32,970 nucleotides of DNA, from positions 1 through 32,970 of the forward strand of contig JAJZTK010000033.1 in assembly GCA_021849045.1 (NCBI GenBank), written 5' to 3'. The stretch comes from Deltaproteobacteria bacterium (GTDB lineage: Bacteria; Desulfobacterota; Desulfuromonadia; Geobacterales; DSM-12255). Positions 32,284 through 32,970 of this stretch are shown here, in pieces; positions within the stretch are counted from its first letter, which is position 1, and each line of letters starts with the position of its first letter. The position numbers and the translations under genes are program-made. The notes beneath the pieces were generated by a model. It was not told the DNA's origin, searched no databases, and saw only the letters and a list, made by a program, of their open reading frames with translations.

Positions 32284-32951
32284 CTGTCGGTTACCTCCAG
32301 TTTCCTTAACGGCCTCTGCACGCTGTTCTCCTTCACGAAGAGCCCCAGGTCCGCATCCTCCAGATAGTAGATGTCACTCTTGCGCATGACGAACTGCTTG
32401 TCCCTGAGGATGGTCGACGTAACGATCAGTTCCGTCGGGGTGGCGCCGCCGGCGTACTGGCCCATGCCGTAATCGGCCAAAGCAGCCAGCCCGACGGAAC
32501 CCGGAAGGGCTCCCGAACCGCTTGTAGCGAGGTCGCGCAGCACCCAGACCCCGGCGGTCAGCGCCGAGAAACTGCCGGGAACATGGGCATAGCGGCTGCT
32601 TTCGTGGCGGACCAGTTGGGTTTCGTACAGAAGCTCGACTGCGCCGTCCTTTTCGGTCGTAACCGGCATCCCCCGGTTGACCATCCGGGTGATGAGAAAG
32701 TTCCGCAGGGCAAACCCGAAGGTGGAACTCTCTTCGCTGGTGGAAACAAAAAGCTGCTTGCCGTCCAGTTCCGGGACCTTCTTCAGCGTTACCTGGGTCT
32801 GGCCGGTAATGTCGTCGGCAAGCACGTCCCAATGATGGGCCGACCTGACCTTCTTCTGGGATGAGATGGGAAAATTCCTGGCGATCGGGACTTGAGAGGC
32901 GCAGCCGGTAACGGTGACAACGAGGGCAAGCAGTATCAGACGTGCTTTCAT
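32280..32951 (-). CDS. Lipoprotein of unknown function
   Basis: A 223-residue lipoprotein (MKARLILLALVVTVTGC, lipobox VTGC). The mature part has a soluble alpha/beta character with a strand-rich middle (QLVRHESSRYAHVPG) and a Gly/Ser segment around residue 140. I recognise no named family. It is the first visible gene of a minus-strand envelope operon with the FlgO-like lipoprotein (four-base overlap) and barrel. Its ATG at 32951 lies 20 bases from the window end, so its promoter is out of view. Confidence 0.75.
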   Translation of the reverse strand: MKARLILLALVVTVTGCASQVPIARNFPISSQKKVRSAHHWDVLADDITGQTQVTLKKVPELDGKQLFVSTSEESSTFGFALRNFLITRMVNRGMPVTTEKDGAVELLYETQLVRHESSRYAHVPGSFSALTAGVWVLRDLATSGSGALPGSVGLAALADYGMGQYAGGATPTELIVTSTILRDKQFVMRKSDIYYLEDADLGLFVKENSVQRPLRKLEVTDR

Positions 32952-32970
32952 TATGGCTTGGAGATCGGAA

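Overview
The window looks like chromosome of a GC-rich, Geobacter-like member of the Desulfuromonadota (Geobacteraceae). The reasons are a 16-motif c-type cytochrome mixing CxxCH with CxxxxCH, an rpoH gene under a perfect CIRCE element next to ilvE and clpB, selA together with at least one UGA-decoded selenoprotein, a sigma-54 type promoter, and dockerin-like and cohesin-like surface modules. No intact mobile element is visible. This assignment rests on protein families recognised by eye, not on a database search.

Layout. 1-2747 (+): end of a flagellar locus, flgL (partial), flbD, motA, motB. 2831-6719 (-): an RdgC-like protein and the ClpB disaggregase. 7005-10267: a small lipoprotein, a four-cysteine mini-protein, ilvE, an exported protein, and rpoH with its CIRCE operator. 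10294-12288 (-): a glycine-zipper lipoprotein, a tiny zinc-ribbon gene with an in-frame TGA, a fumarylacetoacetase-family enzyme and an XRE regulator. 12500-13033: a retropepsin-like remnant, tRNA-Glu, integrase-arm-like repeats and tRNA-Lys. 13114-16166 (-): rpe, rsmB, htpX. 16344-18429 (+): a thioredoxin-like selenoprotein and cardiolipin synthase. 18514-22452 (-): multiheme cytochrome, TIM-barrel isomerase-like protein, RCK potassium channel. 22633-24748 (+): a FadR-type GntR regulator followed by selA. 24996-31002 (+): a 1585-residue secreted beta-propeller/Ig/dockerin protein and a lipoprotein with a cohesin-like C-terminus. 31077-32951 (-): a three-gene envelope operon (lipoprotein, FlgO-like lipoprotein, outer-membrane barrel).

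Three themes connect the genes. Proteostasis: HrcA/CIRCE control of rpoH, plus clpB and htpX. Selenium: selA, a well-supported UxxC thioredoxin-like selenoprotein split by its UGA at 16440-16442, and a second, more speculative UGA gene at 10923-11087 with a perfect 8-bp hairpin just 3' of the UGA. Conventional gene calling would break or miss both UGA genes. Cell surface: the cytochrome with strict heme-motif periodicity, the dockerin/cohesin-like pair and the envelope operon fit an organism that does chemistry at its outer surface.
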